This document shows, in pieces, positions 1 to 11,735 of a DNA stretch of 64,000 bases; position 1 is the stretch's first letter, and each line of letters starts with the position of its first letter. This DNA comes from Cristatella mucedo (taxonomy: Eukaryota; Bryozoa; Phylactolaemata; Cristatellidae), in the NCBI GenBank assembly GCA_009760855.2, contig WPIO01000052.1:2341001-2405000 (forward strand), read 5' to 3'. The notes beneath the pieces were generated by a model, which did no database searches, was not told the origin of the DNA, and worked only from the letters and a program-made list of their open reading frames with translations. The position numbers and the translations under genes were made by a program.

Positions 1-274
1 AGGAGCTGCGAGTACATTCAGATTTTAACAGGCAACGCTCATGAAAATGGCCGCGAACCATGCGATGACCCGTCGGCAGCCGAGTGGATCATCACAGGCA
101 CGCTAGTCGTCGCTGACGCTGCGCGGCAGCCATCGGCAATAGAAAACCAAGCAAGACCAGAGCTTGGCATTTTCAGAGTACCACAAAATGCCGGGATTGC
201 TAGGCGTTCGGCCGTATGCAGGCGTAACGAAGAGGCCGGCAAGATCAAAGTGCATTCCGCAACAGGCGTGCATC

Positions 275-500
275 CCTATAATAATAATAATAATAATAGG
301 AATGACAATAATAATAATAATGATAATTATGTACAGCGTCCTCAGAGAACTGAATCTCTTTTCAGGCACTTTACGGATGCTGTACAGAAAGAATTACCAA
401 ATGACTGGTAGTAGCGTCCGCAAGCGGCGTGCATTGATTAAGCAGGTACATGCGCGGACGAAGAACGAATCGCAAAAGACCCGCTGAATGCTGCAGTAAA
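275..500 (-). mobile_element. LINE family A, 3' UTR fragment (divergent subfamily)
   Basis: This is a 3'-end piece of LINE family A read on the minus strand. It begins with an interrupted (TAA)n tract and then shows the diagnostic element end around 'cctcagagaactgaatctc', followed by 3' UTR sequence. The UTR resembles the copy at 33686-34630 more than the common subfamily, sharing an 'attaccanatnantggt' stretch. No coding part remains. The assignment rests on pattern comparison inside this window. Confidence 0.75.
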
Positions 501-654
501 CTATAGCAAGGAGCGTCGACAAAGCCGGGCTTTCTTAGCTGGGGCTGCGGCACGGCGCAGAGCGCTCGAAGCTGAACGGAGCGCGGCACTCTACGCAGGG
601 CGCTCACCCTGCGGCGGACAGCTCGCAGTAGAGCTCGCCGCTCGGAACGTCCGA

Positions 655-731
655 TAGCTCGAGAGAGATTGAGTTCTCTGAGGGCGCTTTATCAAGTGCA
701 TTATTATTATTATTATTATTATTATTATAGC
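655..731 (+). mobile_element. LINE family A tail-only insertion
   Basis: Only the last 75 or so bases of LINE family A are present: the hairpin stretch with 'gagattgagttctctgaggg' and then (TTA)n. The flanks do not resemble the LINE. It is either an extreme 5' truncation or a separate minimal mobile unit; similar copies lie at 53166-53235 and 63750-63830. Confidence 0.75.
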
Positions 732-819
732 CGCAGCTCTCACTGAGCGAAGAATTCCGCAATTCGCCGAATCGCCCGCCAATCGGAGCGCCCTACAAGC
801 GCGCGTACTAGTCAGGCTC

Positions 820-1300
820 GCTCGCCGAGCTGAGGGGGAGGGGAAGGGGGAGGAGGGGGATGGGCGCATCCGGGGGAGGGACGCATCCGGGGGAGGGGTG
901 CATCCGCCGAGCGACTAGCCGCCGCTGGCGAGCGAGCGCTCGCTGAGAGCGCGAGGCGGCGGCGGCGGCGGCGCAGTGACGAGCGCGTCTCAGCGAGCCG
1001 AGGGCTCGTCGGGGGGAGGAGGAGGGGCAGGGAACTCCGAGCAGTCGCCGCGAGGCGAAAGGAGCGCATGCAGCCAGCTCCGCTCGTCTCCGCCCGCCGC
1101 AATCGCTCCGCGTCTTCGAAGGCGTTTTCGTCGTCGTCGTCCGTCCTCCCGGATGTTTATTTCTTGTGCAGTGACTTTCTTACCGCTGCGAAATCCTTTT
1201 TGCCGCCTCAGACCAGCCATTCGCAGGCGCGAGTCCAGTAGCTGTCGGAGTTTGCGCCGCGTTGAGTCAGCGCCGCCGCTGCGCACCGGGCTAACCGCCA
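820..1300. other. CpG-rich block
   Basis: The sequence turns abruptly GC- and CpG-rich, with short (GGC)n and (GTC)n runs near 958-972 and 1125-1140 and a repeated 'gcatccgggggagggacgca'-like motif at 860-905. Reading frames on both strands here are long only because stop codons are rare in GC-rich DNA; the predicted peptides are low-complexity Arg/Ala/Ser/Pro. It could be a promoter-associated island, but no gene start could be fixed. Confidence 0.4.
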
Positions 1301-2328
<1,028 letters not shown>

Positions 2329-2573
2329 TGCTTGAAAATAGCGTGGCGCGGCGTGGGCAGCATCAAGGTCAAAGTCGCAGGAGCCTAGCTACTCTCGCTC
2401 TGCATTGCTGCCGCCACTGGCTGCATTCAGTGAGTGGTCCACAGTGCACTGCTACCGCTGCTGGAAGAACAGCGAGCGGGGTGCGGCGCAGCGACATTCG
2501 CGCGACTCGGCTAGTGAGCCGTTACCTAGTCAGCCGTGACCTCTGCGGACTGGCGAGTGCTTACCGAACGACA

Positions 2574-2762
2574 CTAATTCGGTGACACATCGGGCGGTTG
2601 AGGCAATGGCAGATGACATCTAGATGCCACCTGTATGCAGCAGCCAACCGACTTCGACTGAGCACGACAGATTGATCGTGAGAAGCATCGCTGAGTCAGG
2701 ACGGCAGTCGAGGAAGTGATTAGCATGGAAGTAGCTGCATGGAACGGCTGAATATAATTCAT
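2574..2762 (-). mobile_element. LINE family B fragment
   Basis: On the minus strand this stretch matches the pre-tail part of family B seen at 38815-39050 and 28280-28526, sharing 'cgtcctgactcagc' and 'atgctnntcac'. Its translation carries the order seen in those copies but with shifts of frame. It lacks the ACATT tail. It is an old, broken copy. Confidence 0.5.
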
Positions 2763-2950
2763 TTATGTAACGTTCATATGTATAGCGCCCTAACAGTCCG
2801 TCTCTAACAACATCGACAGCTCAATCAGTTAGATCCGGTAATACACACGGAGTAGCTCTGGGTACCTGCTGACGCGTCTCGGCATCTGTGAAAGGAAAGA
2901 TGGCCGCCAGTCTCAATGGCCATCCTTAATATGCCATTTGCCTTTGCATC

Positions 2951-2951
2951 A

Positions 2952-3003
<52 letters not shown>

Positions 3004-3025
3004 ACTGGCGGCGGCGGCGGCGGCA

Positions 3026-3108
<83 letters not shown>

Positions 3109-3164
3109 ACTGGCGGCGGCGGCGGCGGCACCGGCGGCGGCACCGGCGGCGGCGGCGGCGGTGG
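2951..3164. repeat. (CGG)n trinucleotide tract with ACT/ACC interruptions
   Basis: About 210 bp of GGC repeats. The tract is broken by GGCACT and GGCACC units, and the block 'ggcactggcgg…caccgg' occurs twice (about 3000-3030 and 3105-3135), showing a local internal duplication. All six frames are open and give poly-Ala, poly-Gly, poly-Arg or poly-Pro. I see no flanking domain to support a coding role. Confidence 0.95.
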
Positions 3165-3169
3165 CAAGC

Positions 3170-5139
3170 AGAAAATTCAAAGCGTCGCGTCATACGAATG
3201 CTGAGCGTCGCAGGTGAACACTTGCCGACAGCTGCGACGGGCACAGAGAGACAAAGAGCTGCAGCGCCGTCAGGGAGGAGCCGTCACGTAACCCTATCTT
3301 TACTTTGATTATCATGAGCAGTATTTAGCGGCGGACGGGTAACTCGGCTATGGCGAGACAATGGCTCGCGACATTCAGAGGACTCTAGGGCCGCCTAGAA
3401 TCAAGATGGTGAGATAAGTCTGGAAACTGAGCACGTCTAAATCGTGCAAATCGAGCTGTGCTACGGTGTTAAGAGATTAAGTGGTGCACTTAACAGCGGC
3501 AACTCTCAGAGCTAGCCTGCGGCGTCGTTTCCCAAGGCATGATTACGATCAGACCGGAATGAATAGCCGTGCAATGCTATTGGAATCAATTAGAGGCTAG
3601 CTGCGCCGATTTGGGCTTCCATTATGTTCAACGCAGCTGAATTTGAAAGGCTATTCTTGTGGGGCTCAGGGCTTAAAAGGCTGTTTGGAGGTACATTGTC
3701 TCCGTCGCAATGTTAAGCCCCACTATCGACGCATGGCTGATTTGTTATGTAATAGCGTTCCAAACTAGGACTAAGGTCAGAAAGCTAAATCCGTCTCGCT
3801 CTCTTTAGCGTCGATGTCGCGTAAATTCTCATTTACTCGTCTCGATCTCGACCATTTTTCTTAAGTGAGACCATAAAGTGGCTTTTTCGTTTCAATTGTC
3901 AACTATTCGCATACACTAACTCCGACGAAATCCGCGTTGGTCGCTCCGGAGAAAGGTTTTCCGCGCTGACTAGCGAAAACGATGAAGAGGCTCTGGGCCC
4001 GCCCACTTTTTAGAGAAGGCAGCGGAGTGTGAAATCGCACGGAGTACATTTCTTTTCTAAATTGCAACTCCGCAGGTTTTGAGCGAAGGTCTAAACTTTG
4101 AACAGGTTTTTCAGATGGTCATGGAAGACTAGCAGGCAGTTGCCGGAATGCCGGATGCAGCCGCCTCAATAGGCCCCCCCCCTGTGGAACAGACGCACCC
4201 ATGGGGATGGCAACCGTCTGTCCTGTAAGCGATCGTTACTCAAGTGTACAGACTTCCATCGCTTAATCTTTAGAACGTTGCTGTCGCTATAGAATAGAGC
4301 TGGTGTTGCCCGCAGATAGACTTTCCCAACCAACAACTCCTCGCGCGCTCAGTCACCTCGAGCTAAAAAGAAACCACGCCACTATGATTCAGACTATACG
4401 CCTGTGTGATTCAGACTAAAAGAACTCCCGGAGACGCCGGGGACTCAATCCGTCAAGTGAGCATCTGCGAAGCGAAGGGTCTACCGTTGCGCTAAGCTTG
4501 ACAACCAATAAGAAGTAGGTGGATATTGTCCTCCGCCAGTGCTACATTTTGAGACTTCGCACTGCAATGGAGTTCTCCAGCACTTGCAACCGAACTCAAA
4601 GATCAGTTCTAATCATTCTTCGCCATTGCAAGTGCTGGCGGCACCGCAGCTTCCGCGGTCCGAGTCAGGCAACCTACTTAAGTATAGTATAAACGTATCG
4701 AACGACTTTTAGGAACTTAATTTCTGTAAATAATTTCTAGACGGCTCGCATCGGAAGTCGATGAGAGTGTCTTTAGATGAATGCTGTCGGCGCTTGGTCA
4801 GTCCAGCAGGGATCAAGCTGCGAGCGTGAATGAACCGCTACATGCGTGCCGGAAGCTATGTTCACATTGCAGCTGTCCATGATTGCAGATAATACAGTTC
4901 AAACACATTTGTTGACAGGTTTAGTCACATGCATCCAATTGAAATCAGAAATGAGCTTCTGTAGTATTGTAAAAACAGAGCTGAACTTCTTTCATGTTGA
5001 TCTATCAAGCAACGGCCGATTTATGCAATTTACAATGCACAGAGCTCAAGTGTAAATGAAGCTGTCGGCCAACGCTCAAAAGTGGCTCAGCAAGCAAATT
5101 TCCCGTTGAATCTGCACAAAATCAAAGTGTAATATTCCG
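3170..5139. other. No recognised gene; one short inverted repeat
   Basis: About 2 kb without a recognisable gene or transposon. The only structure noted is a perfect 13-bp inverted repeat, 'ccagcacttgcaa' at 4577-4589 and its complement at 4626-4638, separated by 36 bp. A poly-C run is present near 4174. Confidence 0.5.
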
Positions 5140-5141
5140 AA

Positions 5142-5950
5142 GTGAGCTTTCACATCAGCTCCTCAGTCAAGCCTGCCTACTTTCAGCTTCTTAACATTGC
5201 TAAAATTTGGGCTTGTTTAGACAGGGAGACCGCATCTAAATTGGTCCTTGCATTTATGACATCCCGTCTTGACTTCTGTAACTCACTGCTTGTTGGTCTA
5301 CTGACCTATGTACTCCTGCGCTTACAGCCGGTGCAAAAATCTACAGCTAGGCTTGTCTGTCGTCAGCGTCGCAGTTGCCACATCACACCCCTTCTCGCCG
5401 ACCTGCACCGGCTCCCAGTCAAGCAAAGCATCGACTTCAAGATTTTGTCACTCACTTTCAGGTTCCTTCATTATTTGGCTCCAGCCTACCTACAAGATCC
5501 ACTCCCCCACCAGGCTAAACATTTTACCACCTAATTTTCTAAATTTAATCGTGTACCTATACCTTGTACGAACCTCAAGTTCTTTGGAGACCGCGACTTT
5601 AGTTCGTATGCTCCCAAAGCCCGGAACTCACTCCCGACCTGCGTCACGACATCTCCTGACTTCTCCACTATTAAAAAGAACCTAAAAACGCATCCCTTTA
5701 TCACAGCGTTTGATGGGTTTCTGTGATTGGTCTTTTATTTGCTTATGCGTGCTGACACTGTGCATGCTGCCATCAACCAAACTTGCATGCTGACCCTGTG
5801 CATGTCACCCTAACCTTGCTATTCTAGACGTGTATTCAGCGTGCTACTACTAACCGTTCAATTGTGCTTCATTTGTAGTAACTGTAAAGTGCCAAGCTAC
5901 AGATTGAGTTCTCTGAGAGGCTATAATGTGTGAATTATTATTATTATTCT
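5142..5950 (+). mobile_element. LINE family A, 5'-truncated copy
   Basis: The copy carries the C-terminal part of the L2-type ORF2 (about 170 codons, with frameshifts) followed by the 3' UTR and TTATTATTATT tail. Recognisable stretches include '[16 protein letters not shown]' and 'FLHYLAPAYLQD' in one frame, and the family's '[20 protein letters not shown]' text in a shifted frame. Upstream RT catalytic motifs are missing, so it cannot make a functional protein. It is more diverged from the copies at 42577 and 49388 than they are from each other. Confidence 0.9.
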
Positions 5951-6282
5951 TCTGTTGAATGGCACCCGAAAAGAATTTTTCAATTGTTGAACCCATGTCA
6001 GATTTCCAGATATCTACCTTTCTGACTCTCCCAAAATAGGGCATGACATTTTTTTTATAAGGGCTGAAGGACCGTTCTGAATCGGACACCATCGGTGTGA
6101 TGAATATTGCAGTCTGCTTAAAAAAATGTTTTGCGTTACTTTTTAGACGAAGCTGAATTTTTGGTTCGTTAAAGGAACTAGTAATGCCTTCTGGGTGGCA
6201 CGCCTTTGACATGCAGCTTGACGGCCTGTCTGAATAGAGAATCACTAGGCTTAAAAAGATGCTAGAAAGACGTTTAGAAGAC
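5951..6282. other. Unassigned sequence between two LINE A copies
   Basis: About 330 bp with an open frame on the minus strand (to 6245) whose product is not recognised. It lies just outside the left arm of the inverted duplication and has no counterpart beside the right arm. Confidence 0.35.
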
Positions 6283-6955
6283 AGAGTCTACCGGCCTGTG
6301 CAATCAGGCGCTCACAGTTGGTGCAAAGTTCTGCAGCTAGGCTCGTCTTTCCTGAGCGTCGCATTTGCCACATCACACGACTTCTCACCGACCTGCACTA
6401 GCTCCCAGTCAAGCAGCGCATCGAATTCAAGGTTCTGCCACCCATTTTTGGATCCCGTCAGCCTTTTGCTCCAGCCTACCTGTCAGATCTAACATCATGC
6501 GATGCGAAGCATCGTACCACCCACTTTTCTGAATATAATATTTTAGGCACACCTCGTACAAACCTCAAATCGTTTGGAGATCGCGCCTTAAGTTCGTATG
6601 CTCCGAAAGCCTGGAACTCACTTCCAACGGGCGTCATGACATCCCCTGACTTGACGAAGCTTACAAAAAGAAACTAAAATTTCAGCTTTTATCACAGAAT
6701 TAAGTGGGTTTCCGCGATTTGTTCTTTGTGTGATTTCCCTGTGCTGACACTGCAAGCTGCCACTAACCCTATTTGCGTGCTGACCCTGTGAATTTCACCT
6801 CTAACCATGTTATGCGTGCTATCATTGAGAATGCTACCACTAACCATTTGATCATGCTTCCTTTTCAGCAAATGTAAAGTGCCTATAAAGAGAAAATTAA
6901 TTCTTTGAGGGCCTGTACAAATTTATTGTTATTATTGCTATGATTACCGTGACTT
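6283..6955 (+). mobile_element. LINE family A copy at outer end of left inverted-duplication arm
   Basis: A 5'-truncated family A piece holding the end of ORF2 (broken into several frames) and the 3' UTR, ending in 'ttattgttattattgc'. The same copy, in reverse orientation, lies at 19757-20403, and the shared tail plus shared unique flank (from 6956) show that it was present before the inverted duplication arose. Confidence 0.88.
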
Positions 6956-7250
6956 GCACAATGTCAACACTCTTCTCACTTCGTTACCGACAGAGCCATT
7001 GTCAAGAGCCGAGGATGCACTCACACGAGCCTGTTAGTAAAGAGTCAAGGTCAGCTGATTCGACGGCCTCATCATGTAGCGCATACATAACCATCACGTA
7101 GCGCGTACAAGAGCAGTAACAGCTATCACTTCCACTTGCAAAGAGCGCGTGCAGTGTACGGTGTATCTGCCAACAGAGTTAATTCGCTGACAGAGTATTT
7201 TGAGTTGTAAGGAACCGTGTGGCAATCTTAATCTTCATAATTTTGTGACG

Positions 7251-7646
7251 CTATACGAGCTTTCGATTATCCGCAGATCGAGTCGATGGATGGCGGCAAG
7301 GGCAAGAAAAGGCGATGCTGTCGTGGCTCAGGCGTTTCGATTGGTCAGTTATAAACAGTACTGAGGACGATCGTGTTCGGGTATTTGTGTGCTCGGACAC
7401 GGAGAAGCCGCCTCTACGATACGCTTGCTTCGAGGCGCTAGTTTTATTAGCAACGACCAAGTGAAACTGAGGTGTAGCGCTCGTATCTGATGGCGTGTAA
7501 AAGACGTAAGCCCCAGCTGCTTCGCACGCTTGCAACGCTAGAGAATGGCCTCCAGCGTTGCTTAGCAATTTCGGCAGCTGCGGAAATTTCATCGGCGCTT
7601 GGTTCACAGAGGTCGTGCTAGCTGTCAGCTTCCGATGGAGCGACAT
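7251..7646 (-). CDS. Hypothetical 131-residue frame conserved in both duplication arms
   Basis: The frame opens with MSLHRKLTAS and lies in DNA shared with the right arm, where the same start (MSLHRRLTAS at 19033) and about 50 similar residues can be read. The right-arm copy carries a 6-bp in-frame insertion (two extra residues after 'YVF') but then loses the frame and stops at 19341. Starts at the same Met, and an in-frame indel, are weak hints of coding, but two recent copies would share a frame by descent in any case. No domain, signal peptide or membrane segment is evident, and no function is proposed. It may equally be non-coding. Confidence 0.22.
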   Translation of the reverse strand: MSLHRKLTASTTSVNQAPMKFPQLPKLLSNAGGHSLALQACEAAGAYVFYTPSDTSATPQFHLVVANKTSASKQAYRRGGFSVSEHTNTRTRSSSVLFITDQSKRLSHDSIAFSCPCRHPSTRSADNRKLV

Positions 7647-7866
7647 TAATCCAACGGAAGCGCGCCGACAAAAGCGCGGAATGACATAAATGCACAGGTC
7701 AAAAGTTCACTGAAAATGCACGTAACAATAATTTTAAGGAATTCTGCTTAAAATAGATATACATTTTTGTTAGAGAAATAAATAGTACATACAATTAAAA
7801 ATGAACAATTTGAACAGGAATTTCAATTTCAAACAGTATAACATTTTTTTACTAGTTACATCATAT

Positions 7867-9645
7867 GAGATATTTAGGGCTCAGCCGAAAGGTTTTCAAC
7901 CTTCTTTACAGAAACAGTTGTGCGTATTTGTGCCTCCATAAAACCACCTCTGACTAAAGCAATGATGATATCATAACCTGTGACCTTCCTTAAAAGGTTT
8001 TCCGACGTTTCTGCATGCGATGTGGCTACCTTAATAAGGTCTAGCAAAAAGAGCTCGTCTCCTGAAGACCCTATACCATCATCTCTGCGGTCTTCACTGG
8101 CACACCAACTTAGCCCTGCCATAACCGAGAATTTTAGTGCTTCCTTGGGAAAAGTGTCGTCCCCAAGTCCTTCAAATCGGCAATCGTTAAACCCATACTT
8201 TAAAAGCCTGGATTAGACACAGAGGTCCTTGCAAACTATCGCCCAGTTTTCCTTCTTCCGTTCTTGTCAAAGGTTCTTGAGAAAATTGTTGCTAAGCAGC
8301 TGGTTGAACATATTGAAAAGAATGAAATGCCAGAAACATTTTAATCAGGGTTCAAGGGGCAGCATTCCGATGAAACTGCTCTCATCCGTGTTAACATTGA
8401 CAGTCTACGTGGCAACGACGACGGGAATGTCACTGTCCTAGCTCTGCTAGATCTGCTGCCTTTGACACCATTGATTACGATGTTCTGCTTGAACGATTGA
8501 GAACAACGATCGGTCTGGTAGACGAAGCACTGACGTGGTTTGAAATCGTACTTGTCTCATCGTGTTCAATCCGTGTCGTGTGGGGGTCAGGTATCATACA
8601 CGAGAAGGGTCACATGTGGAGTCCCTCAAAGTTCTGTACTCGGTCCCTTGCTGTTCTCCATTTATAATCAAGCTGCGGGAAAAGTGATTAAGGCCCGTCG
8701 AATAGGATATCACTTTTATGCTGACGATACTCAGCTGTATTTGCCATTCAAACCGTCGGAATCTGCTGCAGCAACTGAGAAACTGAGTTCTGGGCTTGCC
8801 AACATTCGATCCTGGATGTCGGAAAACAAGGCAATAAAACCGAAATGCTGCTCACAGGATACCCTAAGTGTATGGCTGGATTAAAAGGCTTTGCTCTTCT
8901 AATAGGGGATTCTGTTGTGCGACCATCGCCACGTGCTCGAAATGTATGTGTCGTTTTCGACAGCTGCCTCAATTTTTAAAGCTTCATTCATAAGACGGCT
9001 TCTACAGCTAGCTATCACGTCCAATCCCTATCTACGATTAGGAGCTGTCTTCACAGTGGCTTGCAAAGAATTGAACTTGCTCTTTAGTTCTGTCTCGGCT
9101 TGATTTTTGTAGTTCCCTTTGGGCTGGACTATCAAAGAAAGAAACTAGGCCACTGCAGTTGACTATGAATATGGCCGCAAGGCTAGTCTTCAAGTCCGAG
9201 AGGTTTGAGCACGTGTCTCCTTTGCTAAAAGAGCTAGGATGGATACCGGTTGAGTAACGGATACAGAGAAAAGTTCTTACGCTGACCCACAAGGCCCGCC
9301 ACGGCTGGGCTCCTCCGTTCCTAGCTGAACTGCTGCACCAGTTTTGAGCCTCTTCGCGCCCTCAGGTCCTGTATGGACAATAAATTAGTTGGTCTATTCC
9401 TCCTCTTGATGACCGTTGGCGATAGAAGCTGTAGCTTTGCAGGTCCTAGACTGTGGAACTCGCTTCCAAAATTCTTATGCAATCATAAATCTTTGTTGCG
9501 TGAGACGAAGTCTGATGGCTACCGAATGCGTACCGAAAGCCGCTTAGGCTATGAGTGCGCTATACAAAACTCTCCTGCGTAACACCCACATAGTCTTTAT
9601 GACTTTGTAGAGTTATAGACGGCGATACATTACATACATTGCATC
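7867..9645 (+). mobile_element. LINE family B, long 5'-truncated copy
   Basis: This 1.78-kb insertion interrupts the left arm; the right arm reads straight across its site. Near-repeats of 'catcatat' flank it (about 7859-7866 and 9643-9650), fitting a target-site duplication. Translated in pieces it gives the pre-RT region, 'ANYRPV', 'LLD..AAFDTID', 'RVTCGVPQSSVLGPLLFS' and the catalytic 'YHFYADDTQLYLPF', then the C-terminal 'GPRLWNSLP'. Frameshifts and stops break ORF2. It ends in imperfect ACATT repeats. Relative to the copy at 38815-39050 it lacks a block just after the 'WNSLP' region. Confidence 0.9.
7980..8884 (+). pseudogene. LINE B reverse transcriptase remains
   Basis: Coding remains of the family B ORF2 protein, which would copy the LINE RNA into DNA at the nicked target. 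The first part (7980-8216) corresponds to the linker before RT. The fingers motif 'NYRP' follows near 8236, motif A at about 8450, motif B at about 8620 and motif C with the YADD box at about 8715-8726. At least three frame changes separate these blocks, and an in-frame stop lies before 'SGFKG'. The catalytic Asp pair itself is intact. The endonuclease domain is absent through 5' truncation. Confidence 0.85.
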
Positions 9646-9679
9646 ATATAGAAAAATGATAAACTAGCTTCAATTCAAT

Positions 9680-9850
9680 CACCATGAAGTGTGAGGTAAG
9701 GCGCTCGCTCTCCATGATCAATGTCGTGGGTTCGAATCCTGTTATGGGCGCTCCTTTATAGCCGACTGCAAGCTGTGTTAAAATGCTTTAGGGCTATTCT
9801 CTGGGATACAAATGAGGCTTCTAAATTAGCTAATATTTTTCTCTCAGCCG
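9680..9850 (+). mobile_element. tRNA-derived SINE (left-arm copy)
   Basis: The pol III B box 'gggttcgaatcct' lies at 9728-9740. It is followed by the family body ('gcgctcctttatagc') and the 3' end 'acaaatgaggct…aattagctaatattt'. The same insertion is present in the right arm at 18630-18785 in reverse orientation, so it predates the duplication. Confidence 0.82.
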
Positions 9851-10360
9851 TCACAGTTAATCGTTTACAGGTCTTGCAATAGGTATTGATTTTATTTTTA
9901 TGCCGTGCAAACATAAACATGGAAGTATTCAAGTTTCACTGGTTAATTTTGTTTTTAATTTGCATACTTTACATTTAACAGAGTTTTAGGCCAACCTTTG
10001 CAATCCTTACATAAAGAGCTATTTTTATCTAATTACAATAATAAAGCACTTCCTTTTTAACGGTTGACGAAACTGGAAATACTATTGTTGCTTAAACGTC
10101 ATCCATGCAATGCAATATTGTTTCTTCGTGGTATAACAGTAATTGATTTGGAAGACAGAAATCCAGATGAATTGCTTTAATCATATATTTACAAAATTAA
10201 TGGTTGCTCGCTTGTGCCAAGCGCGTGTTTATTACGATTGTGAGCATTGCGTGCTTTTGTTGGTGCGAGATTTTCTTGCGCGCTTTTGTTACGGCGCCGA
10301 AACATTCAGATACAAACACAAAAGCATGTGAACACACAACCAAGCCCGAACACATGTTTG

Positions 10361-10363
<3 letters not shown>

Positions 10364-10399
<36 letters not shown>

Positions 10400-10450
10400 G
10401 CACAGACACACACATAGTATGTAGACATAAACTCACACATACACATAAAT
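10364..10450. repeat. (CA)n-rich microsatellite
   Basis: CA repeats with CG interruptions. The inverted counterpart at about 18015-18115 is GT-rich but differs in length and interruptions, as expected for a fast-changing microsatellite inside the duplicated arms. Confidence 0.9.
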
Positions 10451-11489
10451 ACACGTGCGAATTATAACAAATAAAAAAGCACGCTCACCTACAGCATGCA
10501 CAATAGTAAGAAATCCACACGGTCGTTTTGAAATTATGAAAGAATTACAACAGCTACCCTGTTGATTCTTGTAAAGGTATGCTAGCTTTTGGCTGGATCC
10601 TGTGGCTTAGATTTTCATTGATTTGATAACTAAATCGAGCAAGGCCCTTGCACACTTTGAAGGTGCCGCAATTTACCGGAGAAGTTGGCTCTGCATAGTC
10701 TTACTGGTCGCTGAGTAGTTGTCTGTACGTCGCCAGCTAAGCTACCGATGCTAGAAAGATTAGCTCGTTTTGCTTACGGTCATGTGCAGTGTGATTTATA
10801 AACCAACGTCTTTAGCATATAGAAGAAAATACTTCAAGTTCACTGCTTGTTCGCTGATTGTGGCATTTAACTGTTAGCTAAAGCATGAGATTACAGTAGA
10901 CCGCGTACTAAAACGGACAAAAACTGTCAGAGCAACGTAACGTCACGCAGGAAGAAATGGGCTCGGTGGGTCCTAGCTTGTCGGTTTTGCGTCGGTGAGT
11001 GTTACATCAAGCGCGCATAAACTTCATTAGTAACCTGATCAATTATATCTGAGAGAAAAAGACGAAACCGCGGGCGATACACATATGCACCTCCGATTGT
11101 CATTGCGAATTATGTCGCCTTCTTCACTGTTTAAACAATAAGACTTTTCTTACTACGGAGATTTTCACTCTATTTAAACTCTGAAGTTAATTGAACCGTC
11201 TCGCATATTTAATGGAACTAGGCATTTTCATTTTAAATAGAACTGCTTTCTGATCCTTACAACTTTGCATGACTTTTAAAGCATGCGACTATTTCCGTCG
11301 GGAGAAATTTAACTTACTGCTCATGCACGAAGTGAGCCGTCGCTTTGATTCAACTCAGTCAGCAGCAGCAGCGCGCCGCATCTGCCCGTGGCTAGAGAGA
11401 ACTGTATCTCACACGCTCTGCGCTACTGCGGTCCCGCGATGCCGATGGCCAAGGCCTCGCACAAAAATGTTCGGACATTGGCGTTATTA

Positions 11490-11735
11490 TTACTATTATT
11501 ATACACTCGTTCAACTTTAGACTCGACTTTGAAATTGCGGAAGTGACGCGACAAAATCTATCATCATGCTCAGCCACCAAGGTTCCACACACCAACGCGT
11601 CATCCATATAAACGGCTGCTCCTTTGACATCACCTAAGAGATTGCGCATAAGCCACTGAAATGATCCGGCACTGTGACAGGAGAAGCCGGCGGAAAGGGC
11701 AGCCGGCGAAAGCACAAACGTCCTACGGTGTTATA
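11490..11735 (-). pseudogene. Gypsy-type LTR retrotransposon, RT C-terminal part
   Basis: On the minus strand the sequence encodes 'FQWLMRNLLGDVKGAAVYMD' followed by DALV, the region around the catalytic YxDD box of Ty3/Gypsy reverse transcriptase, then 'AEHDDRF' and 'LKLN', which fit the usual downstream order. Just before it, in another frame, 'TFITP' and 'PFRRL' match the expected upstream motifs. It continues the RT fragment at 12303-12540, from which it is separated by an inserted LINE A copy. It is broken by frameshifts and a stop. Confidence 0.72.

Larger units (their letters stand above)
6283..10955 (+). repeat. Large inverted duplication, left arm
   Basis: This arm matches the reverse complement of 17497-20403. 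Blocks align in order: LINE A (6283-6955 with 19757-20403), unique DNA (6956-7866 with 18835-19756), SINE-bearing DNA (9650-10140 with 18310-18830), a CA-rich tract (10140-10500 with 17960-18310) and unique DNA (10500-10955 with 17497-17960). Over 7251-7345 I found only about two mismatches by eye; other blocks are visibly more diverged. The arm is longer because a LINE B copy (7867-9645) sits in it and not in the right arm. Confidence 0.92.

Noticed and set aside
4577-4638. 13-bp inverted repeat as transposon ends
   Set aside because: Only 36 bp between arms, no target duplication and no other copy in the window.
9728-9740. Functional tRNA gene
   Set aside because: B box is present, but there is no complete cloverleaf and the sequence continues into a repeated SINE body.
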